From contig CM024186.1 of assembly GCA_013433145.1 (NCBI GenBank), positions 62,001-126,000 of the forward strand: a stretch of 64,000 nucleotides of DNA, written 5' to 3'. The position numbers and the translations under genes were made by a program. Positions 38,289 to 62,125 of the stretch are shown here, piece by piece; within the stretch, counting starts at the first letter, position 1, and each line of letters opens with the position of its first letter. Source of the DNA: Ascaris suum. Its lineage: Eukaryota; Nematoda; Chromadorea; Rhabditida; Ascarididae. The notes beneath the pieces were generated by a model that had not been told where the DNA came from, made no database searches, and saw only the letters and a list, made by a program, of their open reading frames with translations.

Positions 38289-40297
38289 TATTTCTTCCTT
38301 TAAAGCAACTAAATGTTCTATATGATTTAAAAATACCTTCTCTAAAGAGATTCATCACGGCATGCGGACGGCGGCTCCCCTTCTACGGTGTATGAAACGT
38401 CCTGCTCCTTAGAGTAAAAAGTGTAGGTCGTGACCATTTCGCCTGCCTAGCGATCTATCAATCACTCCATTATTCGTATCAATTCTTTCCCACGAAATTT
38501 ATGAGTTCAGTTGATTTAATAAGGTGGATACGGAAAGAAATGTATTTATTTGAACGAAGAAGCAGAGTTCATGCACTTAATGCTAAGGATTCCATGCTAA
38601 GCTCAATGAATTAAATGAAAAAGTCTGTCTTTGAGCTATTGAATTTCGGCGAATAACTTCAAGAATTCACAACTCCCCACCTTCCTCAGCAAATGCCCAT
38701 GATCTCAATATTCTGAACAAATAACACACGCCCTAAATAAGAATTTTTTCATCAATTAATTCAAAGAACCATCAAAATTAATTGATAAGTTTCTCAAGAA
38801 GAATCCGTTTCTCCTATTGTTTTCATAGGAATATAAAACCAAAACAGATTCTACAAATCGAGATTAGATATTGCGATGACCTGAAAGATTTTGGAACTTT
38901 TGTCTTCACTCTAAATGATGGACACTTCACAATCGAAAATAGACGAAAGGCTGTTCCAAAATATCTCTTGGTTATATGGTCGTTGGGCATCAACAGAAAC
39001 GTGCTGGCAGATATAAGCATAAGGCTTGTTGAGTACTGCATCGAGAGAACTGCATCGCTTTAAACACATTTACGAACTACTAGAAGTACCAAAACAATAA
39101 GTTATAGCAAAACATCAAATGTTTTGTTCAATAATTGCCTTTCAATTTGTGTTTTCAGAGTGGAAAAAAAGGTGGAAGCAACAAAGAATCAAACTGCAGT
39201 CCTATTTCTTGAAAAATGTTGGAAGTGCGAACTCAACACTGCTAATGAATTTAAACCGATAGTTATACAGCATTCCAACTATAACGTGAAGCGTAAGCAG
39301 AATTTTGCTTTTTTCTTCTCTGTTACAGCATCGTCTAGCCTCTCCTTCCCTCTTGTGCCCAAAATCATTCATGCATCGAAGTACTTTGATCCCTTCTTTC
39401 TTTTTGGAACTTATTTTCCAGAGTCGCATCACTTCCGTGATAGCAAGAAGAAAGTGAGTTGAAGAGAGTATAAAAAGCGCACAACCTAAGCTAACTGTGA
39501 CTGAACATCTTGATTGCATTTTTCCTCAATCGACGGGCAGGATCAACAGCCATTATATTCTCAGCACACTGCTGCGAAATTCCCCTTATGCATAAAACGA
39601 CAAAAAAAAATTTTAAATTTCACTAATACAACAGCGCACACGAAACACGTTTATAAATCGTCCTGAATTTATGTTCAATAGCGGTAAAGTAGTACCCTAC
39701 CACCGTATCACCTCAAAGAAAAGCCATCGCAAAGTCTTCTTGAAACTCCTTTCGTTCATCAAATCATCTAATGCTGCAAAAGTAAATAAGACAAATGAGG
39801 AGCAGTTTCAAGCATTCAAAGAAATGTGCGATGACAGCTATATGCTGGTCACTATAAAGTACAAATACACCAACGTTTTAGCACTACCACCTAATGACAC
39901 ACTCCTGCTCACTAAATATCACTGAACACAGGAAGCTGTACACAACATTACAATATAATAAACATGACACAACGTTTGCATCACAAATAACAAGCATTCA
40001 TTGCGCAGATACGCTCTCCTGTGAACAAAGCATTCAAGACAGATCACTCGAAGATTCTCAGAGATATTCGAAAGCAAAATTTAAAGTAAAGTGGAAAAAT
40101 CTAAGCGCCTTAATAATTGCGCAACGCCATAATCAAAATGAGTGCTAAACTGCCAAAAAAAAGGAAACCGGCAGGAACTCACAGTGTTCGCGCATCACGG
40201 ATGCTATAGTTTGTCACAACTATGCCTGCCTTTTCAAAATCATCAAATGGAATAAGGCTCAGATTGAGGGAGATGCAAAAAGAAACGGCGGCAAGCT
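37262..40297 (-). CDS. Multi-exon gene of unknown family (5' end not found)
   Basis: Five minus-strand exons join with consistent phases: 40183-40297, 39942-40018 (donor uncertain), 39712-39773, 38926-39057 and 37395-37612. The last may read on to a stop at 37262, giving about 244 residues. Acceptors at 40018 (TTGTTCACAG) and 39773 (ACTTTTGCAG) are strong; those at 40297 and 39057 are weaker. The protein alternates hydrophobic and charged segments, with recognisable blocks FDDFEKAGIVVTNYSIRDA, ECLLFVMQTL, LDDLMNERSFKKTLRWLFF and EDRGTVQVALIVCENGKPL. There is no signal peptide, known catalytic motif or repeat, and I do not recognise the family. Plus-strand frames over the same DNA (38782-39063, 39124-39462, 39671-39925) are the alternative, but their phases do not join as well. 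It is convergent with the phosphatase, with stops about 290 to 360 bases apart. Confidence 0.55.
38213..38280. repeat. (TA)34 microsatellite
   Basis: A perfect TA dinucleotide tract of 68 bases, within the intron between the last two exons of the minus-strand unknown gene. Confidence 0.95.
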
Positions 40298-41033
40298 CTT
40301 ATTATATCAAGGTAAACAAACTGCGTTGGTCGAAAATAACTGCAATTGTGGGATCCTTTGAAAAATCACAGTGAAATATGATGTGATAACACTCGCGATT
40401 CGAAAAATCAACCATAGTTACTCAACACAGACCCCCACATCATGTTAGATTTAGTTGGCACCCATGCATACTACTTATAACAGCAACAATATCTAAACAG
40501 TCCTACTCGGACATTTTCACCTCGATTCTTTTGAACTTTGAGAGTTTTTGATCCGCACTACTCAAAAAGTTTTTGGGTTCACTCCTGCCCATTATAGCTC
40601 CAACACTTTCTGCTTCTTTCATCCACTACCTCTGAAAAGCTGCGTCCTATCCAGTGCTCATACCGCGTTCAGAAGCTGAAATGCCAATATTCTTTCCAAC
40701 CTCAAAAGTTGTTCAATAAAATCTCCTTGAACTTATAGAGGTCGAAAATCTCCTCGAAACAGAAAAGATCGGGAATTTCAGCCTATTCAGGCATAGCGGG
40801 AATTTTTCCTCGAAAGGAAAACATTCTCTAGAGTTCTACGCAAATTGTTTCGAAACGAAAGCATAATTGCGCTGAAACGTTCAAATATCCTTTCACTTTT
40901 TTCATGTTATTCTCTAATAACCTTCAATTTGTGAGTTGTGATGATTTGCGATTTCATTTCTTGGATGGTGACCTATTTTAGCCGACAGCCAACAAAATAA
41001 TTTGCTCACTTGTTTGACCTGAGCTTGCGGAGA

Positions 41034-41072
41034 AAAAGGGAAGGGAAGGAGAAAGGGGAAAGGAAGGAGAAA
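41034..41072. repeat. Purine-only tract flanked by short direct repeats
   Basis: A run of only A and G with GGGAAGG/AGAAAGG units lies between two copies of CCTGAGCTT (about 41021 and 41075). It is a simple polypurine expansion. Confidence 0.6.
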
Positions 41073-41373
41073 GGCCTGAGCTTATGCAAAAGGTGATCGG
41101 CATCGCATTGTGACAGTTACTCGCGAGAAGAATATTTTATCGGATGAGAAAATGCCGCAATAGACATCTTTTTCACGGATCTTATGCAAAAACATTTAAA
41201 AGCCTAGAAATTCATCTCGCATAGGTCACCAGAGATTGCTTCTGATCAAACCTAAATCGTTGAGAAAGATCAAACACTCAGAATGTTCTAGCGTTCTCTA
41301 ATGTATCACCCTCAAAGATAGAAAAGATCGAGTCGCGGCTATCCGCTGCAGCAATGCTTGCAAACTTCAAACC

Positions 41374-42388
41374 TCAAAATTTGCGCAAATGGGGTTCTGC
41401 TTCCGGTTCTCCATTTATTGAAATGCATTGATCGCAGCTCTTCCACATTTTAGCCAGATAGCCACGACGCCCGGCAGCGATAATTAATTTCTCAATGGTA
41501 CTGTCTTATATGTGAGTCCTCTTTGTTGAGCGCCAACAGAAATCATGAACACGGTTGTTTTATGCATAAATTCTGTTCTAGGCTCAACGTTCAAGCCACG
41601 ATCACACGGTTGAAATGGTTAAACCCAACCGAGGGCAGCCTTGATTAAATCAAAGTCGGCTTTAACATAAAATCCCTCAGGAATTCTTTAAATAGATATC
41701 CGTCACACACTGCTAAGTAGGCATTTTTTAAGAGCCCACATTTATTCATCACGAGACTTTGGAGCACAAAAGGCTTCCATAGTTCGACTTCTGGGATGCT
41801 TGACTCTTGAGACCAACTGTCTACACGTTCACTGAGCAAAGAGCACAACTAACCCCCGATTTGCATCCATGAGGAAACGCCAACATCATCATAAACTACA
41901 ACATTGAAATTATTACAAAAGAACGATGAAATTGGAAGTCATCGAACCTTTTGATAGAACGTGAATAACAGCAAATAAAGCTTTCATCCACAAAGCTTAA
42001 TGACAATTTCGAAAATACAACCGCATCAAATCGATGCAAAGCCTCCGCTCAATCCTTTGGTGGGCTTCAACTTAAAGTGAATTTATGAGTTGTTCGACCT
42101 TCTGTACCACGCTCGAAAAATTATCGTACCGCGCTCCCCGAAATGAGAAGGCAAATTAGTGAATAGCCGAGAGACACTTTCAATTTCGCCGAAATAGGTT
42201 AGATATTTACAAGAAAAAGTGGTTCCTATGTAGAACAGTACTGATATGGCAACAGTACAAATGATGGCTTTAAACTGAAGAATGTACGTCAAACAACGAT
42301 ACATTATGAGGAGATCCGACTGAACTTACTCCATGAGACGGCTGATAAAACAGAGCAGCGCTGCAGGAACAACCTTTTTACGCCTCAT
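41374..42388 (-). CDS. Possible very small gene (about 72 aa), signal-peptide-like start
   Basis: A start exon at 42330-42388 (MRRKKVVPAALLCFISRLM) has a consensus GTAAGT donor. A well-formed terminal exon at 41374-41500 encodes 41 residues (including RRGYLAKMWKSCDQCISI) and ends in TGA. A 33-base exon at 42242-42274 would link them with every phase matching, giving 72 residues. The N-terminus is basic then hydrophobic, so secretion is possible. The middle exon is weak, because a competing frame over it reads as a membrane helix (AIICTVAISVLFYIGTTFS). The two outer exons might belong to different genes. Family unknown. Confidence 0.35.
41710..41795 (-). repeat. Dispersed coding-like repeat, copy 2
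   Basis: Minus-strand counterpart of the sequence at 33405-33490, about 70 to 75 percent alike by eye. It reads LWKPFVLQSLVMNKCGLLK in an open frame that ends near 41645. It lies in the presumed intron of the small minus-strand gene. Confidence 0.4.
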
Positions 42389-42839
42389 TCTAATGCTGTA
42401 TTCAGCGTCGATTTCTGAGCACAAGCTAACTGAAAAAAAGATGGTAAAACATATAAGAGCGTCGTAAAACTACCACAAGCAATTTGCACGCTCAATCACG
42501 ACTTGCAAGTTATCCAAATAATAGTGCACCCAAAAACTGGTAACAAAAACACTTGCAAGAAATTATTGCAAATCTCCAGAAATTATTGCAACATCTCGCA
42601 ATTGAATAAAAAGAACAAAATGCAGCTGTGCAACAGAAACACAAAAAACAGCAATATACACGATGAAAGTCAACAGAAGGGGACTTAAAGTAACCAGGAG
42701 GAAAACTAGCATAGTGAAGCACTGATAAGGTAATAAAAAGGAGAATTATCTGATCATGCGAAAGTATTGCGCAAAGTGGTCGTTAGCAGAGTGTAAAGTC
42801 TCACAATAGCGAACGGCTCATCAACGCATTCATCTGCAA

Positions 42840-44560
42840 CATCTCTTCCAAGAGCATTACGGAAGATGGGAGCATGAAGCAGTGAACCACTGTGCCTCTA
42901 TGGATTACTAATGCGAAGCACTGGGTAAACAAGTATGACATAACACCATGCGACGCATTGCAGCTTTTCCATTACAATATGGTTTAAAACTAGAACTCAT
43001 GTTAAGATTGATGGCATTCTCACTAAGACCAACTAATGAGCGAAACCCGAGGTGGATATTCGCCTAATCATGACTTCTGCACTATACGGGGATCAGAAAG
43101 AGAACTAATCCAGCAGCATGCTAAAAGATAGACAACATGCATGATACAGCATCTCTCTCACTTAACGATCACGATCCAGACGGTCTCTGTGGGAAACAAC
43201 ACAAAATACGATGTGGTGGAGGAACGTGACATGGTCCAATGGAGTATGCCAGGCAGCATCTCTTCCATGCTGCGTCGCACCATTCCGGGTCTATGTTGTA
43301 GCACCTTCGCCCCGCTTTATTAAATCCAGGAAATCAGATTTGGTCCTCACGAATACAAGAACGAAACAAGAGCTGGCGCCAGCAATCTAGTCATAACTTC
43401 TCGCCACATCGGCTACAGAAAAAACCAACAGAAGCAACGACCAATGAAACACATGGCAATGAAACCATGCAAATGTGGCAGCGAAGCCAGACGTATAAAT
43501 GCGAAGCACGAGGTAGCAAAGAACTGTGATATGATACTACACAGCGTATCGCAGCACCTCTGCTACCGCGTGCTGTGCAAATCATCAGTGCTCTTTGGAT
43601 TCTGATCGAAAATTCTACTGTTCTGATCGGTGCCATTATGATCGATTAAAGAAATAGAACTGGAACCCGGTAACGGTTTCTTGACCATGTTTACTAGTCA
43701 AATTTGTGACAATATCATGAAACACCAGTCGCGATCATATTAGTATGGATGACACTAGTGGGAACTAGAGGAACGAAACTAGAGCTGGTTATCAGTCTAG
43801 TCATGACTTCATATTGCATGCACTAGACTGCAAACCAGTTCCAGTGACGCCGAATAAGGAGACACAACATTGGAGTGAAGCCATATGCAGCTGGAGACTC
43901 CTTTGATGGATAGATACGATCAAAATAGTTTTATCGAAAATACGCGTGTGAAGCAAAAGGTGACAAAGAACTGTGATACGATTTAACGCGGCGCATCGCA
44001 GCACCTTTGCCACGTGCCGCTATACGCGTCGAGCTTTGCCCATTATTGCCGTTAGCATCAGCTTAGTCGTCGGAACTTGAGTCACTCGACCAGCATAGTA
44101 AAATAGCTCCAATAACGCTCGACAAAACGACATCACAGATGACGAAGATGTACGAAAATCTCGATGCTGTGAATCCTCATCGAAAAGAAGTGCAAAAGTT
44201 ACAACGAAAAAAATAACATCCTTCTGCTCTAGGCCGTAGATTCACGTTAAGGCGAACAATATTGCCGCTCTGACTAATCAAATAAAGAAACTACAGGTGG
44301 CTAGGACCACAAGTTCATTGTGGAAAGGAAACGCAAAGCAAGGTACGGCAGTGAACTATACGATGCGACGTCATGTGGCGTAAGAGAAGGACCTCCGCCA
44401 AACTGTACAGCTCGATGTCATACCCACATAGACATCACTGCTTTAATGAACAAAATGAACGGATCAATGGATGTTTTCACAATCAAATAAGCTAACTAGA
44501 GTTGGTCTTCAGTCTGGTCGGGGGTGCGGTTTCATACTGCATCTACAAGACAGCAAAGTC
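42840..44560. repeat. Degenerate tandem-repeat cluster (units of about 0.41-0.45 kb)
   Basis: Two blocks recur in the same order. Block A (CGAAAC-AGAGCTGG--, then CTAGTCAT-ACTTC) is at about 43362-43400, 43776-43811 and, more diverged, 44488-44523. Block B (G-GAAGCA---GGT--CAAAGAACTGTGAT--GAT, then CGCAGCACCT) is at about 43500-43565 and 43949-44012, with a weaker copy at 42911-42970. The best two units start about 414 bases apart. No gene is supported within it. Confidence 0.5.
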
Positions 44561-45076
44561 ATGCACACAATGAGCTCTAATAAGAATGCGCAGTACCACA
44601 TAAAGAATGCCAAATCTACCACTGTCCAGCAATCACACCATGCCCCATCCTATAAACTCCCAGCCCACATCTCTTCGCAACAATCGACATACGACGAAAA
44701 CTCCAATCGCCGGCTCATACAATGAGTCCTTAGTTCTGATTCGCGTCTTTTATATCAGTTTGTAGACGGCGTTCACCGCCAAAAATGTTTTTGATCACCA
44801 CTGACCACGCTTCACAATAACGACGTAGTGCACCTCTAGAATCTTCTTTAATGATCGATATTTTCAGCAACATGTTATTCCTTACGTGATCTGATCCACT
44901 CGCATTATTCTCTGATCAATGAGTTCGTCAAAGTTTTGCGCAATCGCACCATAGTACGAAAGTGAGATTACGACTTCTGCGAGTCATGCCGAGGTGATCG
45001 CTCATTACTTTCTCGGTTCGGTGCACCAACCGATCCCTAAGTGCCAAAATACATAAAGGTGTCTAGAAAAACACGG

Positions 45077-45207
<131 letters not shown>

Positions 45208-46197
45208 TCATTTGCCTTCATCACTAGCTCGAAACAGTTATATAATCGCACTACGGCATTCAGTCGCTCGTAACAATCCAAGGAAATCAATTACCTTTGA
45301 AAACCATCGATACGCTTATGACACAGCCTCAGTCACCGTGTATTTTTGCCGAGAAATATTTGTGCATTAAGAGGGGTAGCGTCGAGCAACGTCAAAAGCC
45401 AGCGATCGAAAGCAAAGACTACGGAAATACTTCATCTCACATTTGGAGAAAGATTTGAGAGTCATAGAGTCATCACAGTGCCATGAGGATATTCATAAAG
45501 CCTTGAATTTTTTAATGCCCCTCACGTAGGCTTTTAACGTCTCGCATATATTCCCTGCTGTTTTATGGTGCATCGATTGTAATTATGTACATGGCAATCA
45601 CCAACTTGTTACATTCTTATCTTCTTCCATTTGTCATTCACAAACTGTTTGAATATACTGCTTGATCTAGAGATCTAATTTCTTATTAAACGAAATAACG
45701 TTGCCCTCTTCGCCTGTGCAAAACATGAACAAAGTAAACCGATGAAATTACTGAGTAAAGTTTTTACCTTTTGCGATAATAATCTCTGCTGAACGAATAT
45801 ATTTTGTTAAAGCAATAAATACCCATTTCTATAACTCAGTTAGTACATAAAACTGGAAGAACTTATTCTTAAGCAATTCATATAAAGCACGTCGATAGTC
45901 TATCAATTTTATCACAAGAATACAGAAAACTATCAGCAAGCACACCGATTTTAAAGTGCTAGAGAATAGGCGTTCTTAAATTCTTTTGTACAGGCAAAAC
46001 ATAACACACAAAGTTTTTTGTTTAACGCAAAGGCCCAAAATGTCAGAATACAAATAGGTGAAGGTCGAACGGCTCATAGGCAAGTGGCTGCGGCACAAAT
46101 GAAAAGCACAAGTGACGCGAAGGACGGGGGCGAGGAGGAGTGGGGAGGCTAGGGCGAACGATGGGTAGATCGGGCGCAAGCGACACAGTACTTTTAC

Positions 46198-49100
46198 CGA
46201 TATAACGTTGAGAGCTTTCGTCGACTAGCATCATCCGCCAGGCGCTGTTTTCCATGGTCCATCTTTACTAGTTGATGGACTGCATCCGGGTTTGCGATTT
46301 TCTCAGTCGACTGGAGCAAAAAGGCGACTTTTCGCTTACAGGGTAAAGCTTTGCCACTGAGTTGCCCGCGATATTTTCTTTCGTCATTACTTTTTGCTTA
46401 GGAGGTTGGTTTTAGTGCGCCCATATAATGCAACAGGGGTTCGTCATTTGATAGGAACGCGTATTGGTCTCGACATTTGAACGAATTTCTCATTGATCAT
46501 CATACAACGATTTCAATATATGATCTAAATTGCTGAGTTAATTTCGCGCGAACGCATGAACATACAGTATATTTTAGCACATAGTACGTCCAACTGAGGC
46601 TAATACATGCATTTTAGCAGGATGCAACTCAATTAAGGATAGCATATGTTAGCACTTATGCAACCAACTGGCAGGCTGTGAAAAATCTTCCTGCATGTGT
46701 TCATAACGTTCTATGGAGTAAATTGTTCAGATTTGGTAGAGAACACATTGGGTACACATATTACCTAATGTCACAATCAGTCGTAATCATCAATCGGGCT
46801 GCAGATTGAATTTTTCTCACGAAAACGCCGTAGAACAGTAGAAAGCCTACATATGCTGACACCCGCCACACCAATGGAATCGCAATTCGTAAGCGTATCT
46901 ATCCATTTAAAACAGCCAATGCGGCCGATATCTCACCGGGATTCGTCGATGTGAGCGGATCCCTTCGCCTACAAATTTCTAAATAATTTTAACTGCCTCG
47001 GGAAGGTCCCACCTACTATTTGTTCAATCCAGCGGATTAATCGTTGCGGAAACTAGGAAGTCGGAGGCATTTTTTGCCAGATTTTCACTCGCATAATCGG
47101 CCAAATTCGCAGGAAAACTAATGAGTATTTTCATCTTCTTTAGATACATCAGAAGCAGTGTGCTTGCTTTGTTTGACTGTTTAGCTCAGCAAGTGGCTTG
47201 ACTGCTTTAAAAAATCTGCAGCACTTTAAAATCGGTGTGTTTGCTGATTGTCTTCTGTCTTCTTGCGATGAAATTGACAGAATTCATCGACATGATTTGT
47301 GTGAACTTTGTAAGCCACCGTTGCGCAAAACTGCGAGTTGAGAGCTAAAAATCAGGTTTTTCGATGATTCGACGACTTTTGACGATTTTTGACGATCACC
47401 TATCGAAGGCTAAAAGAACAGATCACTGGTAGCGTTCCATCGTTGTCTAGTGAAACTTATGTGAACGCTTGACGTGATGGGTACAAGTTGATTTCTCGAA
47501 GTCCCTTACATCTTCTGATAAGTGGCAAGCTGTGAGGGTGAGGAAACAGTTCGTCCTCTCAGGATATTCAACTTCCTTGCTCTCCCCCTCCTCCCTCCTC
47601 CGCTCCCACTTCCATTTCTTGCTTTGTGCCCACCTTGCAAATTGCTGGAAAAGATATGCGTTGAAATGGATGTCTATAATGGTGAACATATCGGGTGAAG
47701 TTAGCAGAAGAGAGGTTCCCAGGTTTCCACCAAGCTCCTGAGCATTACACAAGTCTCAAAAAGTTTACTGCAATCATATAGTTGTCGAAAACGTCTGAAT
47801 TAATCACTACGCCAACTTCATCTTCGATGTGTACTAACGTTGCGTATTTGAAAATAAGTTTTTAGTTTATATCATTAAAAAATGTGCAGGACATTTATGC
47901 AGAATTAATTCCAGAACTTTGTTTCAGGCACTCTTGCATCATGTTTATAGCGAGATAGAAAACCGATTTAAGATGGAACACCGCCCAGGAAGGCCTATTT
48001 ATAGATCTATCCTGAAATAAGTGCTTGTATAGAAGAAACGAATGGATTACAACTGGCAAGCTACTTGTCCAGAAACAAAATAACAGAGGAGTTTATCAAA
48101 AAGTTTCATCGATGCCATTTTTCACTATCATCTTCACCATATTCAAGTATTTGGAAGCCTACACTAACAAACTTTTGGTCAAAAAGAAGATCAGTTATTA
48201 GGGTAAATTTAGATTTACTCGCGAAAAGTACGATGCGGTGAGCTTTTCTTAGAAAGCGCATAACCGATACGACGATTTTCCGCCTGAAGTTTGAGCAAAT
48301 CAAGCGATGGCAATGGGTGAACTGTGTTTGAAAACCGTAATGGCTTTAAACGACACAACGACTTTTTGCAAACTTCCTATACGGTTTAGTTCGGCTCCCA
48401 AAAACCTAACTGCAAACGACATAGTGAGTGAGTTCGTCAGACGGTGAAATTTCAAAAATGCACATGCTAGATTATGGCTCGAGACAACTATACGGTTATT
48501 TTCTGTCCCATTCAGCTGTGCTAGGACTCCACCTTCCCCTCCTTCCCTTCCGGAGTTACTTAACGTACCCCGAATTAATGAAAATAAAATAAGAAAAAAA
48601 AACGTCATGCGCTTGAAAGTGCTTCGAAGCTAACGTTGCGAATAAACGCTTTTTTTCTATCCAAAAGAAGACATGCGAATGGATGCAAGAGAACGCGGTG
48701 GATGGATGGGAACAAGCTGTCACCTCATTCACGTTTGAGACGAACGCATCCTCCGAGAAACGCCATGTGAAAAAACGTATCATTAAGACTGGTTCACATC
48801 ATTTCAACATGTGATGCGAACGTTTCCTTCGAAAGCAGCGAAGAGCGACCATTGCGCCGTCTTGTCTCTCCCAACGGTGAAAGCGGGAGAAGGTTTATGT
48901 GCACAAAACAAAACTGATCCGATCAGTGTAAAGTCAGATCCTGCCGACGAGGAAACCTACCAATTTTCGGCTCGTTGAAATGCTTATAGTCCCCTTCGCA
49001 TCAGAAAGAAATATGACTAAGACGATCATGCAATGGTGTGTAATATGTATCTATTTCCCTGTCTTTATCTTCGACGATTAATAAGTTGATTTCACCTTAT

Positions 49101-49204
49101 AGGCAGGCAGATATACACAAAAGCACAGATAGATATGATGCTGCCACATACCGAACGCTCTTAAGCGTTCACGCGTAGTCTTCGTGCTGGAAGATTTAGA
49201 CAAG
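46198..49204 (-). CDS. Likely exons of an unidentified minus-strand gene
   Basis: Three exons look real from coding content plus splice signals: 49152-49204 (LSKSSSTKTTRERLRAF), 48219-48283 (AENRRIGYALSKKSSPHRTFR, acceptor AACTTCAG) and 46198-46310 (KIANPDAVHQLVKMDHGKQR, acceptor CTTTTTGCTCCAG, donor GTAAAA). A small fourth exon near 46935-46966 is possible. All are rich in Ser, Lys and Arg, as in disordered or regulatory regions. Their phases do not all join directly, so exons are missing or they belong to more than one gene. Function unknown. Confidence 0.35.
47928..48020 (+). CDS. Possible plus-strand terminal exon
   Basis: After a perfect TTTCAG acceptor, 30 codons run to TAA, encoding HHVYSEIENRFKMEHRPGRP among others. 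No upstream exon was identified, and it sits among minus-strand exon candidates, so it may be chance or part of a nested gene. Confidence 0.25.
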   Translation, partial: ALLHHVYSEIENRFKMEHRPGRPIYRSILK

Positions 49205-49998
49205 CTGCCAGTGAGGAGGAGTTTGAAAGACCCCTCCGCAGTTTGAAAGATGGGAAGGGCATTCGTGAGACAGCCAAATGCACTATTCACTTATCCCGAG
49301 TCGCATGTGGTACATAAATGCGTACGTTTCTTTATGCATTGGCAAATTTTCAGTTGCACAAGGCATGATAACATCAAGTCCGGCACAGATATGTGAGCAC
49401 CTGTCTGTCTGTCCGATGGCTTCAGCGCGGCATTGCTAGAGTCACAGTTAAGAAATCTGGTATTTACAACCTACACCATGGAGACAATAATAAATTTTGG
49501 AGCCGACCCACCAAATTGTGTGGCCTAAAATTTGCATGTAATCTAACATCCGCAGTTTACACTGGTCGTGTCTATACGGGTCGTGCCCCATTCTTCAAAC
49601 GCTGAAGTGAAAGCACACGCAAGAAAAACAAATCTTTTATTGAAGATTCTGTGCAAGCGATAGGTCCCATTACAAGATGAATGCTTTTTTCTTCATGTTC
49701 TATTATGTGCTGACATTTTGCGATAACAGTCCATACGCGGAAGCGCCTATCTTTCCAGCTCCTCTTGCACATTCCCACGTTTGTTGGTCAACTCAGCATA
49801 TCGGTATCACAGGTTCACAAGGACAAGGTATAAAACTCGAGGCCGAAATGCGCGTACCCTTGACGATTTTTCAGGAATTTATAATTGAAGAAATTCATCG
49901 AACGCGGTTTTTTGAATCTGCTCACGGAGGTCAAGTATTTTCTCCGATGAAGAAAGCAAAAACATCGATATGTGCAATGTTTATCACCTGTTTGCAGA

Positions 49999-50658
49999 AT
50001 GATTTACGATGATAAGACGGTGTGGTTGCATCATCTTGGAGAAAAAGGATATGGCGAGAGAAAGACAATGGAAATGACATTCCCAAATGTTCTTACTGCT
50101 CAGTCTCGTCTAAGAAAGATACTCGTGAAGGTCATCTGTAGATGCTTGGAACAACACCGCTCTACTATAGTTTCATTAACCCTCCTTGCCAATCTAACAT
50201 AGAAAGTCTTCGCTCGTCCTTTCTAAGGACGGAGTGCAAAAATACAGTTACAACATGGGCAGCTATCCCATAAGTTTAGCCATGTGCTCTTCTGTATGAA
50301 TCATTTGGGATTTAGAAAAAAGGCGCCTGAAGCATGGTTTCTTCGATTAATTTTTACTGTTCTACAGTACAAGAAATTGGATCAATTCAAGCACTGCATA
50401 AAACGGCTTAATAATGGAACGATCGCCGGGGTCAGCGATATTCTTCTCAACCGTCTTGTGCGCTGCAAAACAATTATCCTAAGAGCTGCACGCTCCAGCG
50501 CGAAAACAGTTCAGGCCCATACTATGTCCCCCCTCACACCGTTACCGAATATTACGGCACCCTTCCCAACTGTACTTTTGACATCATTTTTCATGCCCTT
50601 TGGCTTTTTTGGGAAACGTCGACAAGAACACGCGCGACCTTATGATATAACCTCATAA
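49999..50658 (+). CDS. Possible two-exon gene of unknown family, convergent with the receptor gene
   Basis: Exon 49999-50130 opens with ATG one base after a TTTGCAG acceptor and encodes 44 residues (VWLHHLGEKGYGERKTMEM, TAQSRLRKILVK). Exon 50368 onward, after TTCTACAG, joins in phase and continues (YKKLDQFKHCIKRLNNGT) to a stop at 50658, unless the donor at 50458 is used. The combined 141 residues are basic, with a Pro/Thr-rich hydrophobic tail. Further exons upstream are possible, since an open frame at 49677-50012 starts with a signal-peptide-like segment. It ends about 125 bases from the stop of the acetylcholine-receptor gene on the other strand. No family recognised. Confidence 0.4.
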
Positions 50659-50782
50659 TTGTAACAGGGGATGTTTTATAAGTCAAAATATCATATGTAA
50701 TACCGGCACTCCGTACGACAACTCTCTCATGCGCCTTGTCTATTGAAGCCCGCAAAACACTGTGCGATCCTCTTGAGCGGCA

Positions 50783-62125
<11,343 letters not shown>

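Noticed and set aside
38782..39462. Plus-strand exon candidates downstream of the phosphatase
   Set aside because: They have acceptor-like starts, but they overlap minus-strand exons that join in phase with neighbours on both sides; the minus reading explains more.
47532..47752. Opposing 69- and 101-codon frames
   Set aside because: A long pyrimidine tract creates open frames on both strands, and neither has coding features.
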